A DNA stretch of 50,223 nucleotides from DATEAV01 sp964513155. GTDB taxonomy: Bacteria; Chloroflexota; Anaerolineae; Anaerolineales; E44-bin32. Shown here piece by piece: positions 25,581 to 33,690 of this stretch (within the stretch, counting starts at the first letter, position 1; each line of letters opens with the position of its first letter). The notes under the pieces were generated by a model, which was not told the DNA's origin, searched no databases, and saw only the letters and a list, made by a program, of their open reading frames with translations. A program made the translations under genes and the position numbers. Location of the stretch: assembly GCA_964513155.1 (NCBI GenBank), contig CAZEMA010000005.1:1-50223 (forward strand). Reading direction: 5' to 3'.

Positions 25581-26012
25581 ATGCCCATGATCACGATCAC
25601 CTCCGACATCAGCATTCGGGAGAGCGAACTCCGCCTCGATTTTGTGCGGGCCGCGGGACCCGGAGGACAGAATGTCAACAAGGTCTCGACGGCCGTGCGA
25701 CTCAGCTTCGATGTCCGAGGATCATCCTCCTTGCCAGAAGAGGTGCGTGAACGCCTTGTCCGTTTGGCTGGGCGCAGGGTCGGGAAGGATGGCATCCTGG
25801 TGATCTACGCGCGCCGGTTCCGGAGCCAGGAACGCAACCGTCAAGACGCCATCGACCGGCTGGTGGGCTTGATGCTCCGGGCGGCCGAAAGGCCAAAGCC
25901 GCGGCAGAAGACCAGGCCGACGCGGGCAGCCATTGAGCGGAGGTTGGTCGGCAAGCGCCATCGAGCCGCGGCGAAACGGACCAGGGAGCGGCCGCCCGAC
26001 GTGGATGGCTAG
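25581..26012 (+). CDS. arfB: ArfB (YaeJ)-like peptidyl-tRNA hydrolase / ribosome rescue factor
   Basis: A 143-aa protein with the catalytic GGQ in AAGPGGQNVNKVSTAVRL (GGQ 28-30) and a Lys/Arg-rich C-terminal tail (KPRQKTRPTRAAIERR..GKRHRAAAKR). This is the layout of ArfB, which frees peptidyl-tRNA on stalled ribosomes through the GGQ, with the basic tail in the empty mRNA channel. Class I release factors are much longer. ATG 25581 or 25587 is likely; the open frame reaches back to 25347 without homology. It is 190 bases after the radical SAM gene. Confidence 0.9.
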   Translation: MPMITITSDISIRESELRLDFVRAAGPGGQNVNKVSTAVRLSFDVRGSSSLPEEVRERLVRLAGRRVGKDGILVIYARRFRSQERNRQDAIDRLVGLMLRAAERPKPRQKTRPTRAAIERRLVGKRHRAAAKRTRERPPDVDG

Positions 26013-26370
26013 GTCGGCTGTGGCCGAGGGGTTCCCTGGAGCGATCCCTCGGCTGGGCGATTGCTGGGAGGCTACTTCCACAGGCGTCATGGCGGATATC
26101 CTCTCCTGCTTGGTCCCGCGGGACGGCTCCTTCAGCGTGCGAAGGCTTGCCCTGCCCGCTGAGTCGCTGGAGAATAGGCAAGCTGCTTCCAGCCCGTCGG
26201 CAAGCGGTGGCGATGAACGGGGGATGGGATTCAGAACCACCTGGTCAGACGCTGGGACGTCGATACGCCCGAGTTTCCTCGGCCTCCGCAAGGATGCCCT
26301 CGTATGCCCCTTCCGTCCCGCACAGCATGGCCTGTGATGGGAACGGGCCGAGGATGAGGAGCTGCTACCG
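26013..26370. other. intergenic stretch, no gene seen
   Basis: 358 bases with short frames only and no recognisable domain or RNA. The end contains the TGAGGAGC site of the next gene. Confidence 0.45.
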
Positions 26371-26820
26371 ATGCGTGTCGTATTGCTGAAAAGGACACAG
26401 ATCGATCAATGGATGCGGCTGCGAGGGGAGCTCTGGCCCCATTGTCCGGCCGACCAACACCGGCGAGAGGTGACCGAGATCCTCGCGGAAAGCGACTTCA
26501 ATCGGGTCTTTGTCGCCGTCGGATCTGACCGGAAGGTCCACGGTTTTCTCGAGGCCAGCATCCGTCTCAATGCAGAGGGCTGTCGCCCGGGGCGTATCGG
26601 ATACATCGAGGGCTGGTACGTGGAGCCACGGCGACGCGGCAAGGGGGTTGGGGCGGCACTGGTAGCAGAGGCCGAGGCCTGGGCAGCCTCGAATGGCTGC
26701 AGGGAGATGGCGTCCGATGCGCTGATCTCCAATGAGGCGGGCATAGCTGCCCACCAGCGGCTCGGGTACGAAGAGGTGGAACGGCTCGTCCATTTCCGGA
26801 AGGAGCTCAAGGCCAGGTAG
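26371..26820 (+). CDS. GNAT acetyltransferase resembling AAC(6')-I aminoglycoside acetyltransferases
   Basis: A 149-aa GNAT protein. It follows the AAC(6')-I pattern along its length: WMRLRGELWPHC near the start, FLEASIR, then IEGWYVEPRRRGKGVGAALV (the acetyl-CoA pyrophosphate loop R/QxxGxG/A), ASDALISNEAGIAAHQRLGYEE and a final VHFRKEL. These enzymes acetylate the 6'-amino group of aminoglycosides; chromosomal relatives may have another native substrate. AGGAG (26357-26361) precedes ATG 26371. No integron, transposase or other resistance gene is nearby, and composition looks like the rest of the window, so it appears to be an intrinsic gene. Confidence 0.85.
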   Translation: MRVVLLKRTQIDQWMRLRGELWPHCPADQHRREVTEILAESDFNRVFVAVGSDRKVHGFLEASIRLNAEGCRPGRIGYIEGWYVEPRRRGKGVGAALVAEAEAWAASNGCREMASDALISNEAGIAAHQRLGYEEVERLVHFRKELKAR

Positions 26821-27013
26821 GAGCGACCCGCTGCCGTCGCAGGCCCGGCGGTAGGGCCCTGCGTAGCATTCATCGGAAGCCGGGCCGGTCAACTTGGGGG
26901 AATGCTGGGGCAATTCGTCTCGCGTACTGGCATTGTCGGCATGACTGCACGCGCCCGCTGGGCGGCAGGCGCCGATGCCATGTACGGCGTCTCTCATTCG
27001 AGGAGGTCAATCC

Positions 27014-27583
27014 ATGTTCAGAGATCTGGTCCTAAGGAACAGGAGCTACCGCAGGTTCTACCAGGACGTGCCCGTGGAGAGGGATACGCTGGAATATCTC
27101 GTCGATCTGGCAAGGCAAACCGCGTCCGCGGCCAACCGCCAGCCCCTGAAGTACGTCCTTTGCTGCGAGGCGGCGAGGAACGCCCTCGTGTTCCCTCAGC
27201 TCAGCTGGGCCGGATACCTCAAGGACTGGGGAGGCCCTGCGGAGGGGGAGAGACCTGCTGCTTACATCGTGATCTTGGGCGACAAGACCGTCTCCCACTC
27301 TTTCGGATGTGATCACGGGATTGCAGCCCAGACCATCCTTCTGGGGGCCACCGAGAAGGGCCTTGGCGGCTGCATCATCGGCTCGGTGCGCGAAGAGGAG
27401 CTCAGCAAGGCCCTTGAGATCCCCCCCACATGCGAGGTCCTGTTGGTGATCGCCCTTGGCAAACCCAAAGAGAAGGTGGTTATCGAACCTGTCGGGCCGG
27501 ACGGTGACATCCGCTACTGGCGCGACGGCGAGGGCATACATCACGTGCCCAAGCGCTCCCTGAAGGAGATCATCATCGGATGA
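27014..27583 (+). CDS. nitroreductase family protein
   Basis: A 189-aa FMN-binding nitroreductase-fold protein. LRNRSYRRFYQD with the N-terminal Arg cluster, then LVDLARQTASAANRQPLKYV are the usual first FMN-contact region. LLGATEKGLGGCIIGSVREEEL is the conserved GxG segment in the middle. It is near the short end of the family. It probably uses NAD(P)H to reduce a quinone-like, nitro or enone compound. AGGAGG (27001-27006) fixes ATG 27014; the frame continues upstream to 26975. It overlaps the following gene by four bases (ATGA). Confidence 0.9.
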   Translation: MFRDLVLRNRSYRRFYQDVPVERDTLEYLVDLARQTASAANRQPLKYVLCCEAARNALVFPQLSWAGYLKDWGGPAEGERPAAYIVILGDKTVSHSFGCDHGIAAQTILLGATEKGLGGCIIGSVREEELSKALEIPPTCEVLLVIALGKPKEKVVIEPVGPDGDIRYWRDGEGIHHVPKRSLKEIIIG

Positions 27584-28305
27584 GACGCCTAAGGGAAGCG
27601 GTGGACTCAAAGGCGCGCTTGACGGCGGCCCCGTCGGCCGGCAAGGCCGCTCCGGGGAATCGGCGTGAGCGCGAGGCGAAGAAACCATACCCGCCAGGGT
27701 CGTTCTTGGAGATTGCAGGATGGGCCCGTGAAGGCCTGGACTACGGGATCGCCCTCCGGCCGATGGGCACTCGGATCGCCATCCTGGCAATCCATGGCGG
27801 GGGTATCGAGTCGGGCACGTCGGAGGTGGCCAAGGCGATTGCGGGGCATACGTTCTCCCTCTACTGCTTCGAAGGCTTGAAGGAAAGAGGCAATCATCTC
27901 CTGCACGTGACCAGCACGCGCTTCGACGAAACTTCCGGGATCCGGCTTGCGGAGGACGCCGATATCATCGTCTCCATCCATGCCTGCAGGGATCTCCGGA
28001 GTCTTGTATACGTCGGTGGTCTTCATCAGCCTCTGAAGGAACGTCTTGTCGAAACACTGGTGCGAGCAGGTTTCCCCGCGCAGGAAGATGACACGATTCA
28101 CCCGGGAAGCGATCCGCGCAACATCTGCAACAGGGGGCGCTCCTCTCGGGGGGTGCAGTTGGAGCTGAGTGTAGGTCTCCGCCGCCGGCTGTTTGAGGGC
28201 CTTTCTGCCCGCGGCAGGCGGAAAGTCACACTGCTCTTCCCCCGGTTCACAAACGCGATCCTGGGTGTGCTTGTGGATTTCGAACGCGAAAGCGCAGGGC
28301 CGTGA
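27580..28305 (+). CDS. poly-gamma-glutamate hydrolase-like protein (YjqB family)
   Basis: A 241-aa protein of the PF05908 poly-gamma-glutamate hydrolase / phage-related YjqB family. AILAIHGGGIESGTSEVAKA (H72, E77), FEGLKERGNHLLHVTSTRFDE and ADIIVSIHACRD carry the conserved His/Glu/Asp zinc ligands of this carboxypeptidase-like fold. Phage members cut poly-gamma-glutamate capsules. The N-terminal 40 residues are basic and of low complexity, so the true start may lie further in; ATG 27580 is chosen because it overlaps the nitroreductase stop. No other prophage gene is present. I see no signal peptide. Confidence 0.85.
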   Translation: MRRLREAVDSKARLTAAPSAGKAAPGNRREREAKKPYPPGSFLEIAGWAREGLDYGIALRPMGTRIAILAIHGGGIESGTSEVAKAIAGHTFSLYCFEGLKERGNHLLHVTSTRFDETSGIRLAEDADIIVSIHACRDLRSLVYVGGLHQPLKERLVETLVRAGFPAQEDDTIHPGSDPRNICNRGRSSRGVQLELSVGLRRRLFEGLSARGRRKVTLLFPRFTNAILGVLVDFERESAGP

Positions 28306-28471
28306 TGGGTCCAGCGCCGCCCGCCGTGTCTCCGCCCCGGAAGTGCGGGCCCACGACAACAACTCCTGAGATTCAGGAAGGCAGAGCCACTTGCGAAAGC
28401 GGCTCGCCGCCTCACCGCCGGGGCCTGACCTCGTGGCCCCGGCTCGCTGGCATTCCTCCTGGAGGTAGGTT

Positions 28472-28987
28472 GTGAGGAAATGGGTTCTGGCCCTGGTTTG
28501 CCTGACCACACTCTTGTCCTGTGGGCCGGTGACGCGCACGTCGGCCCCGCAGACCCAGGGCCCCTCTGCGGCGACGCTCACGCCGACGGCCACGCATACC
28601 ACTCCGGCTCCTGCCAGCCCTCCGACTCTGACTACCCCCTTCACGCCTGTGCCTGAGGCAACGCCAGGATTGGCCGTGGAGGGCTACGTGCGGCTCGCGG
28701 ACGGCAGCGGCCTGGCAGGCGTTGCCATATGCCGTCGTTTGGCCTCTTATCCAGGCCAAGTCGTCGCCACCACCGACGCCGAGGGCTACTTCCAGGCGGG
28801 GTTCGCCTACATCCCCGGTGACGAGATGGTGACAATATGGCCTCTGCTGGATGGCTACTTCTTCCAGCCAGAGGCCAACTATTGGCGACACTACTACGGG
28901 CATGAGGTCAGGAGCATGGATTTCGTCGCGGCCCACGGCGCGGCGACTAGTAGCTTCTCGCCGGACGCCAATCTCGTATGCCCCTGA
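28472..28987 (+). CDS. lipoprotein with carboxypeptidase-regulatory-like domain
   Basis: A 171-aa exported protein. MRKWVLALVCLTTLLSC is a lipoprotein signal with lipobox LLSC (C17), so it should be anchored on the outer face of the cytoplasmic membrane. A Thr/Pro/Ala-rich linker (residues 20-65) follows, then a beta-sandwich domain of the CarboxypepD-reg/SdrD-B type: VEGYVRLADGSGLAGVAICR, TTDAEGYFQAGF and ending near MDFVA. Such domains are stalks or protein-binding modules. GTG 28472 has GGAGGT (28461-28466) 5 bases upstream. The next gene follows by about 90 bases. Confidence 0.82.
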   Translation: MRKWVLALVCLTTLLSCGPVTRTSAPQTQGPSAATLTPTATHTTPAPASPPTLTTPFTPVPEATPGLAVEGYVRLADGSGLAGVAICRRLASYPGQVVATTDAEGYFQAGFAYIPGDEMVTIWPLLDGYFFQPEANYWRHYYGHEVRSMDFVAAHGAATSSFSPDANLVCP

Positions 28988-29076
28988 GTCGGGGATCCGC
29001 GTGGCCGCCTTCCGCCTTCTCCGCGACCCAACTGGTTCGATGGCGACGACGGGGGCCTTTCCCGTTGAGAGGTCCG

Positions 29077-30279
29077 ATGCTTGCCGTCCAATACCTTGAA
29101 CCTGGCCCGGATGTCGCTAACCTCGAGCCTGCGGAGGCGCGCCGCACCCTTCAGGCGGCGTTCGACCGCTTGCCGATCTCCTGCGTCATCCTGGGCTGGA
29201 GCTTGCCGCAGCCGCTCGTCGATGCGTGCGCTCAGGAAACCGCTCGAGCCGGCGCCCAGCTGTTCCTGTGGTATCCCTTGCTGGCCGGCCAGTCTGGTTT
29301 CGTCCCCAGGCGGGAATGGCAGGCCGTGGGGCCCGAAGGGGAGCCAGTCCCGGCTTTCCGGGGGTTACCCGAGTTCGCCTTCCTCTGTCCCAACCGGCCC
29401 GCGGCAAGGGAAGCTGCGCTGGAGCGATTCCTGCAGGCGCTTCGCGGCGGCCCATACGACGGCGTGTTCCTCGACCGCATCCGCTACCCCTCGCCGGCAG
29501 CCGACCCCCGGCGTTACCTCGCCTGCTTTTGCCCGGACTGCTGGCATGCTGCCGGGCGCGAAGGGCTTGATCTTGAACAGGTGCGGTGGGGAATCGGGGT
29601 GTTGACGGACTCGCCGGAGGGGCTGCGGGCCTTCGTGCACAATCTGCTCGACCCCAGGGCTGACGTGCCGCTCGAGAAGGATCTGGGGTCGTTCCGCCGC
29701 TTTCTTGAGTTCCGGATGCGGAGCGTCACTGGCTTCATCCAAGCGGCTTCCGATATCGGCAGGCGAGCGGGACTGGATGTCGGGCTCGACTGCTTCTCGC
29801 CAGCCCTGGCGGCGATGGTCGGCCAGGACCTGGCCGCGTTGGACAGTTGCGCCTCATGGATCAAGATCATGATTTACGGGCACAGCCTCGGCCCGGCGGG
29901 AATCCCCTTTGAGTTGTTGGCCCTGGCCGATTGGGCGAGCACACGGGGCCTGGCGCGCCCCGTGGAGGTTCTGAATTGGCTGCGGCAGGCGACGCAATTG
30001 ATGCTCCCAGCGGATCTTGAGACGCTCCGCCGGCGCGGGTTGCCGCCAGAGGCGCTGGCGGGCGAGGTCCGGCGTGGACGCGCCTCGGGCATTCGCAGGT
30101 TGCTGGCGGGGATTGAACTGGTCGATCTTGAGGGTGTCACCCGCCTTCATCGCGACCAGATTGTCGCCGATCTATGCGCGGTCCGAGGAGCGAAACCGGA
30201 TGGACTGGTGATCTCGTGGGATCTGCGTCGGATTCGCCCGGAGAGGCTCGATACGGTGCGGTCCGCTTGGCTGGACTAG
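29077..30279 (+). CDS. TIM-barrel glycoside-hydrolase-like protein
   Basis: A 400-aa soluble protein resembling the uncharacterised glycoside-hydrolase-like TIM barrels (GH10/GHL-type, 'YDGVFLDRIRYP'). Alternating strand/helix units are visible: CVILGWSLP, AQLFLWYP, YDGVFLDRIRYPSP, GLDVGLDCFSP, WIKIMIYGH and DGLVISWDL. A CFCPDCW pair sits after the FLDR strand. An acidic residue at the ends of strands (FLDR, LDCF) could be catalytic, but I cannot assign the pair. ATG 29077 follows TTGAGAGGT closely; an in-frame start at 28978 would overlap the lipoprotein gene. Neighbouring the lipoprotein, it may process surface glycans. Function is unproven. Confidence 0.65.
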   Translation: MLAVQYLEPGPDVANLEPAEARRTLQAAFDRLPISCVILGWSLPQPLVDACAQETARAGAQLFLWYPLLAGQSGFVPRREWQAVGPEGEPVPAFRGLPEFAFLCPNRPAAREAALERFLQALRGGPYDGVFLDRIRYPSPAADPRRYLACFCPDCWHAAGREGLDLEQVRWGIGVLTDSPEGLRAFVHNLLDPRADVPLEKDLGSFRRFLEFRMRSVTGFIQAASDIGRRAGLDVGLDCFSPALAAMVGQDLAALDSCASWIKIMIYGHSLGPAGIPFELLALADWASTRGLARPVEVLNWLRQATQLMLPADLETLRRRGLPPEALAGEVRRGRASGIRRLLAGIELVDLEGVTRLHRDQIVADLCAVRGAKPDGLVISWDLRRIRPERLDTVRSAWLD

Positions 30280-30698
30280 CTCTCGGTTCGATGGCGATCG
30301 CGCCGGCAGGCTGTTCCCCCTGCAGGTCGTGGCGGCGGACCGATCAGCGTAGGGTTTGGGGCGATCGCTTCGGAAACCAGTGGGCCTTTGAGACCGCGAG
30401 GTCCGTCGCGCATCGAGAACGGCAGAGAAGAGACGCCTGGAACCCGGGTCTCCCTGAGGCGTGTCCGAGCGAGCAGGGTGTGTTCAACTCTCGGGCCGGG
30501 ACGCGCTCAGGTCTTCCCGGTAACAGACAGGAGCCATGCATTCCCCCCACTTGCTGACGATCGACAGCTCCGTGATCTTTCGGGGCCTTCTGGCCGCCGG
30601 ACGCGGTGGGCAACCGATCCAGTCGCTAGAGACCGTAGATACGTAGTCACATGGGCGCGTACCGCCTGAGGTGCGCACCCCGGCGAAAGGCGAGTCCA
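30280..30698. other. intergenic stretch, nothing recognised
   Basis: About 420 bases of GC-rich sequence with short frames on both strands that lack domains. No RNA gene, hairpin with T-run or repeat copy seen. Confidence 0.45.
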
Positions 30699-31586
30699 GT
30701 GAACACGTTCACGATTGCGTTGCTGCAAATGACTGCCCATGGGGATGACCGGGAAGCCAATCTTGCCAAAGGGGAGGCCTTCTGCCGACGCGCCAAGGAG
30801 ATGGGCGCTGACCTCGCGCTGTTCCCTGAGATGTGGAGTATCGGATACACCCTCCCTGACCTCGCAAGACCTGACGAGATCGAGGCCTGGAGAGCAAAGG
30901 CGGTGGGCCAAGACGACCTTTTCGTCGCGCACTTCCAGGCCCTGGCAGCACAACTTGACATGGCCATCGCGCTGACCTACCTGGAACGCTGGGAAGGTGC
31001 TCCCCGAGACACTGTCTCGATCCTTGATCGGCACGGCCGAGTCGTTCTGACCTATGCCAAGGTGCACACCTGCGACTTCGACAAGGAAGCGGCGTTGACT
31101 CCAGGGGAGGGTTTCTGTGTGACGCGACTGGAGTATGCGGGAGGAGAGGTGACGATCGGGGCCATGATCTGCTTCGACCGAGAGTTCCCAGAAAGCGCCA
31201 GGATCCTAATGCTCATGGGAGCCGAGGTGATTGTGACGCCGAACGCCTGCACGCTGGAGAGCCATCGCCTGGGGCAGTTCAAAGCTCGAGCCTTTGAGAA
31301 CATGGTCGGGCTGGCGATGACGAACTATGCCGCGCCGCAGGACAATGGCCACTCTATAGCCCATCACCCGGTGGCGTTCGGTGAAGACGAGCGGGCGCGG
31401 GATACGCTGATCGTTGAGGCCGGCGAAGAGGAAGGCGTCTTCCTTGCCGCCTTCGAAATGGACAGCCTCCGCGCGTACCGTCACCATGAAGTATGGGGAA
31501 ACGCCTTCCGCAGACCTCGTTCGTATGGGCCCTTGGTATCGCTTGATGTTCAGGACCCATTTGTCCGTTCAAGGGCAAGAAGATAG
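30699..31586 (+). CDS. carbon-nitrogen hydrolase (nitrilase superfamily)
   Basis: A 295-aa amidase-type member of the nitrilase superfamily. The catalytic triad is complete: E44 in LFPEMWSIGY, K121 in YAKVHTCDF and C158 in GAMICFDREFPES. It hydrolyses a C-N bond of an amide, N-carbamoyl compound or ureide; the subgroup cannot be set from sequence by eye. GTG 30699 has AAAGG (30686-30690) 8 bases upstream and places VNTFTIALLQM at the proper N-terminus; ATG 30651 in frame is an alternative. The gene stands alone on both sides. Confidence 0.92.
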   Translation: MNTFTIALLQMTAHGDDREANLAKGEAFCRRAKEMGADLALFPEMWSIGYTLPDLARPDEIEAWRAKAVGQDDLFVAHFQALAAQLDMAIALTYLERWEGAPRDTVSILDRHGRVVLTYAKVHTCDFDKEAALTPGEGFCVTRLEYAGGEVTIGAMICFDREFPESARILMLMGAEVIVTPNACTLESHRLGQFKARAFENMVGLAMTNYAAPQDNGHSIAHHPVAFGEDERARDTLIVEAGEEEGVFLAAFEMDSLRAYRHHEVWGNAFRRPRSYGPLVSLDVQDPFVRSRARR

Positions 31587-32091
31587 CCGCCCAGCCTCTC
31601 ACGGACGAAGGGGTGCCCTCCATCGAAGCCACCATCCGCGAACCGCGGCGCGAACCACCCTCGATCAAGGGATCCGGTGCAAGGATCGGCGAGTCCCCGC
31701 TTCCAGCCAGGGGTGGATGGGTAAGCCCATCGAGACGGTCCTGCGCCCCGTGCGCCGCAATCGGGGCTTCCCCTTGCGGCCGGACGTGAAGCCCACAGAT
31801 GCTTGATACATGAGACACCCTGCCGCCGACAGGGCGCGTGCCCAAGGAGATCCGCTCGCAGATGAATCTCCTTGTGGCTCCCGAAGAGGGCACTCGGTTG
31901 ACTCCTGGGATCGTCGTTGTATCCTCTCCAGGCGTATGGGATAGGCGCGACGAGTGCCCGCGCGAAGGCGAGCCGCGAAGGCGTAGACCACCGTGCGCTT
32001 GTTGGCGGTGAGGCGAGCATTGGCACGGGCAATTGAGCCCAGGAAGAGTTGAGGACTCGTTGAACCCGGATAGACGGATACTGGAGGGGTG
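31587..32091. other. intergenic stretch, no gene seen
   Basis: 505 bases. Overlapping frames on the - strand reach more than 150 codons, but their Arg/Ser/Pro-rich translation has no domain and they extend into neighbouring genes. No RNA gene seen; a decayed gene cannot be excluded. Confidence 0.4.
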
Positions 32092-32634
32092 ATGAACATC
32101 CATCGGCAGAAGTGGGTGATGCTGGGTATCAACCTTGTGGGAGGGGGGGCTGTCATTGGCAGCTACGTGCTAGAGTTGTCAAGCCATCCCGGCAGTGGGA
32201 GCAGTCTATGGGGCGGGGTGCCCGAGGCGATCCGGCCGCTCTACACGGTCTCAATGCTGTTGGCAGCTGCCGGCTACTTCGCGTTCACGTCCTTCATCCT
32301 TCTCAGGGCTCGGCCCGGTGAGACTCGAATCGCCAACCGCTTCGGCTTCGGCCTATTCAATGCATTGTACGCTGGGATTCTCGTGCCCTCCGCCCTCTGG
32401 ATGCCATTGACCTACCGCATGATGGCGAACCCTTCTGGAATCCTTTGGCTGGCCATCCGCCTGACCCTGGCGGCGGTGGCCCTGTTCTCACTGGGTATGC
32501 TGGGAGCGCTGCTCCGTTTGCGGCCACGCCAGCCCGCGTGGGCGCATGGGATCGCCGTCGCGGGCAGCATCGCCTTCTGCATCCAGACAGTCCTTCTGGA
32601 TGCGGTCATCTGGTCTGCCTACTTCCTTGCCTGA
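32092..32634 (+). CDS. integral membrane protein of unknown function
   Basis: A 180-aa protein with about five hydrophobic helices (near residues 10-28, 50-72, 85-102, 116-138 and 150-172). Short polar loops separate them; ETRIANRFGFG and RLRPRQPAWAHG are probably cytoplasmic. I do not recognise a family. GGAGGGG (32083-32089) lies just before ATG 32092. It is single; a dispersed repeat (copy C) follows 105 bases later. No catalytic motif is visible. Confidence 0.72.
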   Translation: MNIHRQKWVMLGINLVGGGAVIGSYVLELSSHPGSGSSLWGGVPEAIRPLYTVSMLLAAAGYFAFTSFILLRARPGETRIANRFGFGLFNALYAGILVPSALWMPLTYRMMANPSGILWLAIRLTLAAVALFSLGMLGALLRLRPRQPAWAHGIAVAGSIAFCIQTVLLDAVIWSAYFLA

Positions 32635-32739
32635 GGGGCTTGGGCCAGTGCCCAGCGGGGAATCGCCTCGCTTTCAAGCCGGCGGGTTGGGGCTCCTAAA
32701 CCCGGCGCTGTCGCTGCGGCTTGTGCGGCGGGAGGAGGA

Positions 32740-32834
32740 CTGGTAAGGTGATGAGGAACCGCCTTGCCCAGAGAGGGGAACCGTATACATACGAATTCTC
32801 TCGAGGAAGCAGGGCTTCTTCATTACACTCCTAG
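32740..32834 (-). repeat. dispersed imperfect-palindrome repeat, copy C
   Basis: A 95-bp element in - orientation. Read on the - strand it starts CTAGGAGTGTAATGAAGAAG, continues CCCTGCTTCC, GAGAATTCGTATG and GGGCAAGGCGGTTCC, and ends in the complement of its start with mismatches. No ORF inside. Confidence 0.72.
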
Positions 32835-32931
32835 ATCTGACCGATCCACCGGGAATGGGATTGTGCGTAACCAAGGAATTCGCTGCCGGGCGAGGCCCAC
32901 GCGCCTGGCTGAAGCGAGGAGGGATCTACCC

Positions 32932-33339
32932 ATGGGGCTCAAGATCAGCAGCCAGCTCGAAGAAAGGTTGAAGACCGAGAAGATCGCCTGGCTCACCACA
33001 GTCCGCCGGGATAGCGTGGCCCAACCGACCCCGGTTTGGTTCCTGTGGCAGAAGGGGGAGTTCCTGATCTACAGCAAACCCCTTGCTCGCAAGATCACCA
33101 ATATCCAGAGCAATCGCAAGGTGGCGATCAACCTGAACAGCGATGAATGGGGGGGCAACGTCGCGGTCTTCGCAGGTGAGGCGACGATCGATTCCGACGC
33201 GGTGCCGGCGCACCAGGTCCGCGCTTACCTGGAGAAGTATCGGGAAGGGATCGCCGACATCGGAATGACACCTGAGGAGATGGGCAAAGAGTACTCGGTG
33301 GGGATCCACGTGCGGCCCACGTGGGTTCGGGAAGAGTAG
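32932..33339 (+). CDS. PPOX-class F420-dependent oxidoreductase
   Basis: A 135-aa split-barrel flavin/deazaflavin protein (pyridoxamine 5'-phosphate oxidase fold). IAWLTTVRRDSVAQPTPVWF, then FLIYSKPLARKITNIQSNRKVAINLN are the family's first strands and phosphate-binding Lys/Asn region. The TIGR03667-type F420 members have this length and end. It is single-gene. AGGAGGG (32917-32923) fixes ATG 32932. Together with two DDN-type proteins in the window it points to an F420-using organism, although FMN or heme binding is possible for this fold. Confidence 0.87.
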   Translation: MGLKISSQLEERLKTEKIAWLTTVRRDSVAQPTPVWFLWQKGEFLIYSKPLARKITNIQSNRKVAINLNSDEWGGNVAVFAGEATIDSDAVPAHQVRAYLEKYREGIADIGMTPEEMGKEYSVGIHVRPTWVREE

Positions 33340-33690
33340 GTCTCCAAGGTCTGGCGCAGTGCCGGGCGGCTCGCGATCGCCTTTGGGCACCTGAGTGGGA
33401 GCCACCAGAGCCCCCTGCAGCGCAGGGTTGCGCGACAATAGGCGCGACCGTCACCGCAGCCCGAAATGAGGGGGCGCAGGCGGCCTGTGCGCGCAGCGGC
33501 CACCGGGCCGTAGGCAGGAGGCGTCCAGGTCCTGCCGGTGGGGGGAGGCATCGCACAGCCGCTTCAAGGCAGCCTGCGGCAGACATCCAGTGAGGTAAGA
33601 ACACCACAAAGCCCAGATCCGCGGCACGCGGACGGCTGGCCACGCGGACCATCACCTTGAGGCAGCAAGGCCCCCTCGGGAGGACCTGGC
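33340..33690. other. intergenic stretch, no gene seen
   Basis: 351 bases, GC-rich, with no supported gene or structured RNA. The GGGAGGA site near 33678 belongs to the large coiled-coil gene. Confidence 0.45.

Noticed and set aside
27580..28305. Prophage remnant
   Set aside because: The only phage-associated family is the YjqB-like hydrolase; no integrase, structural gene or attachment site is nearby.
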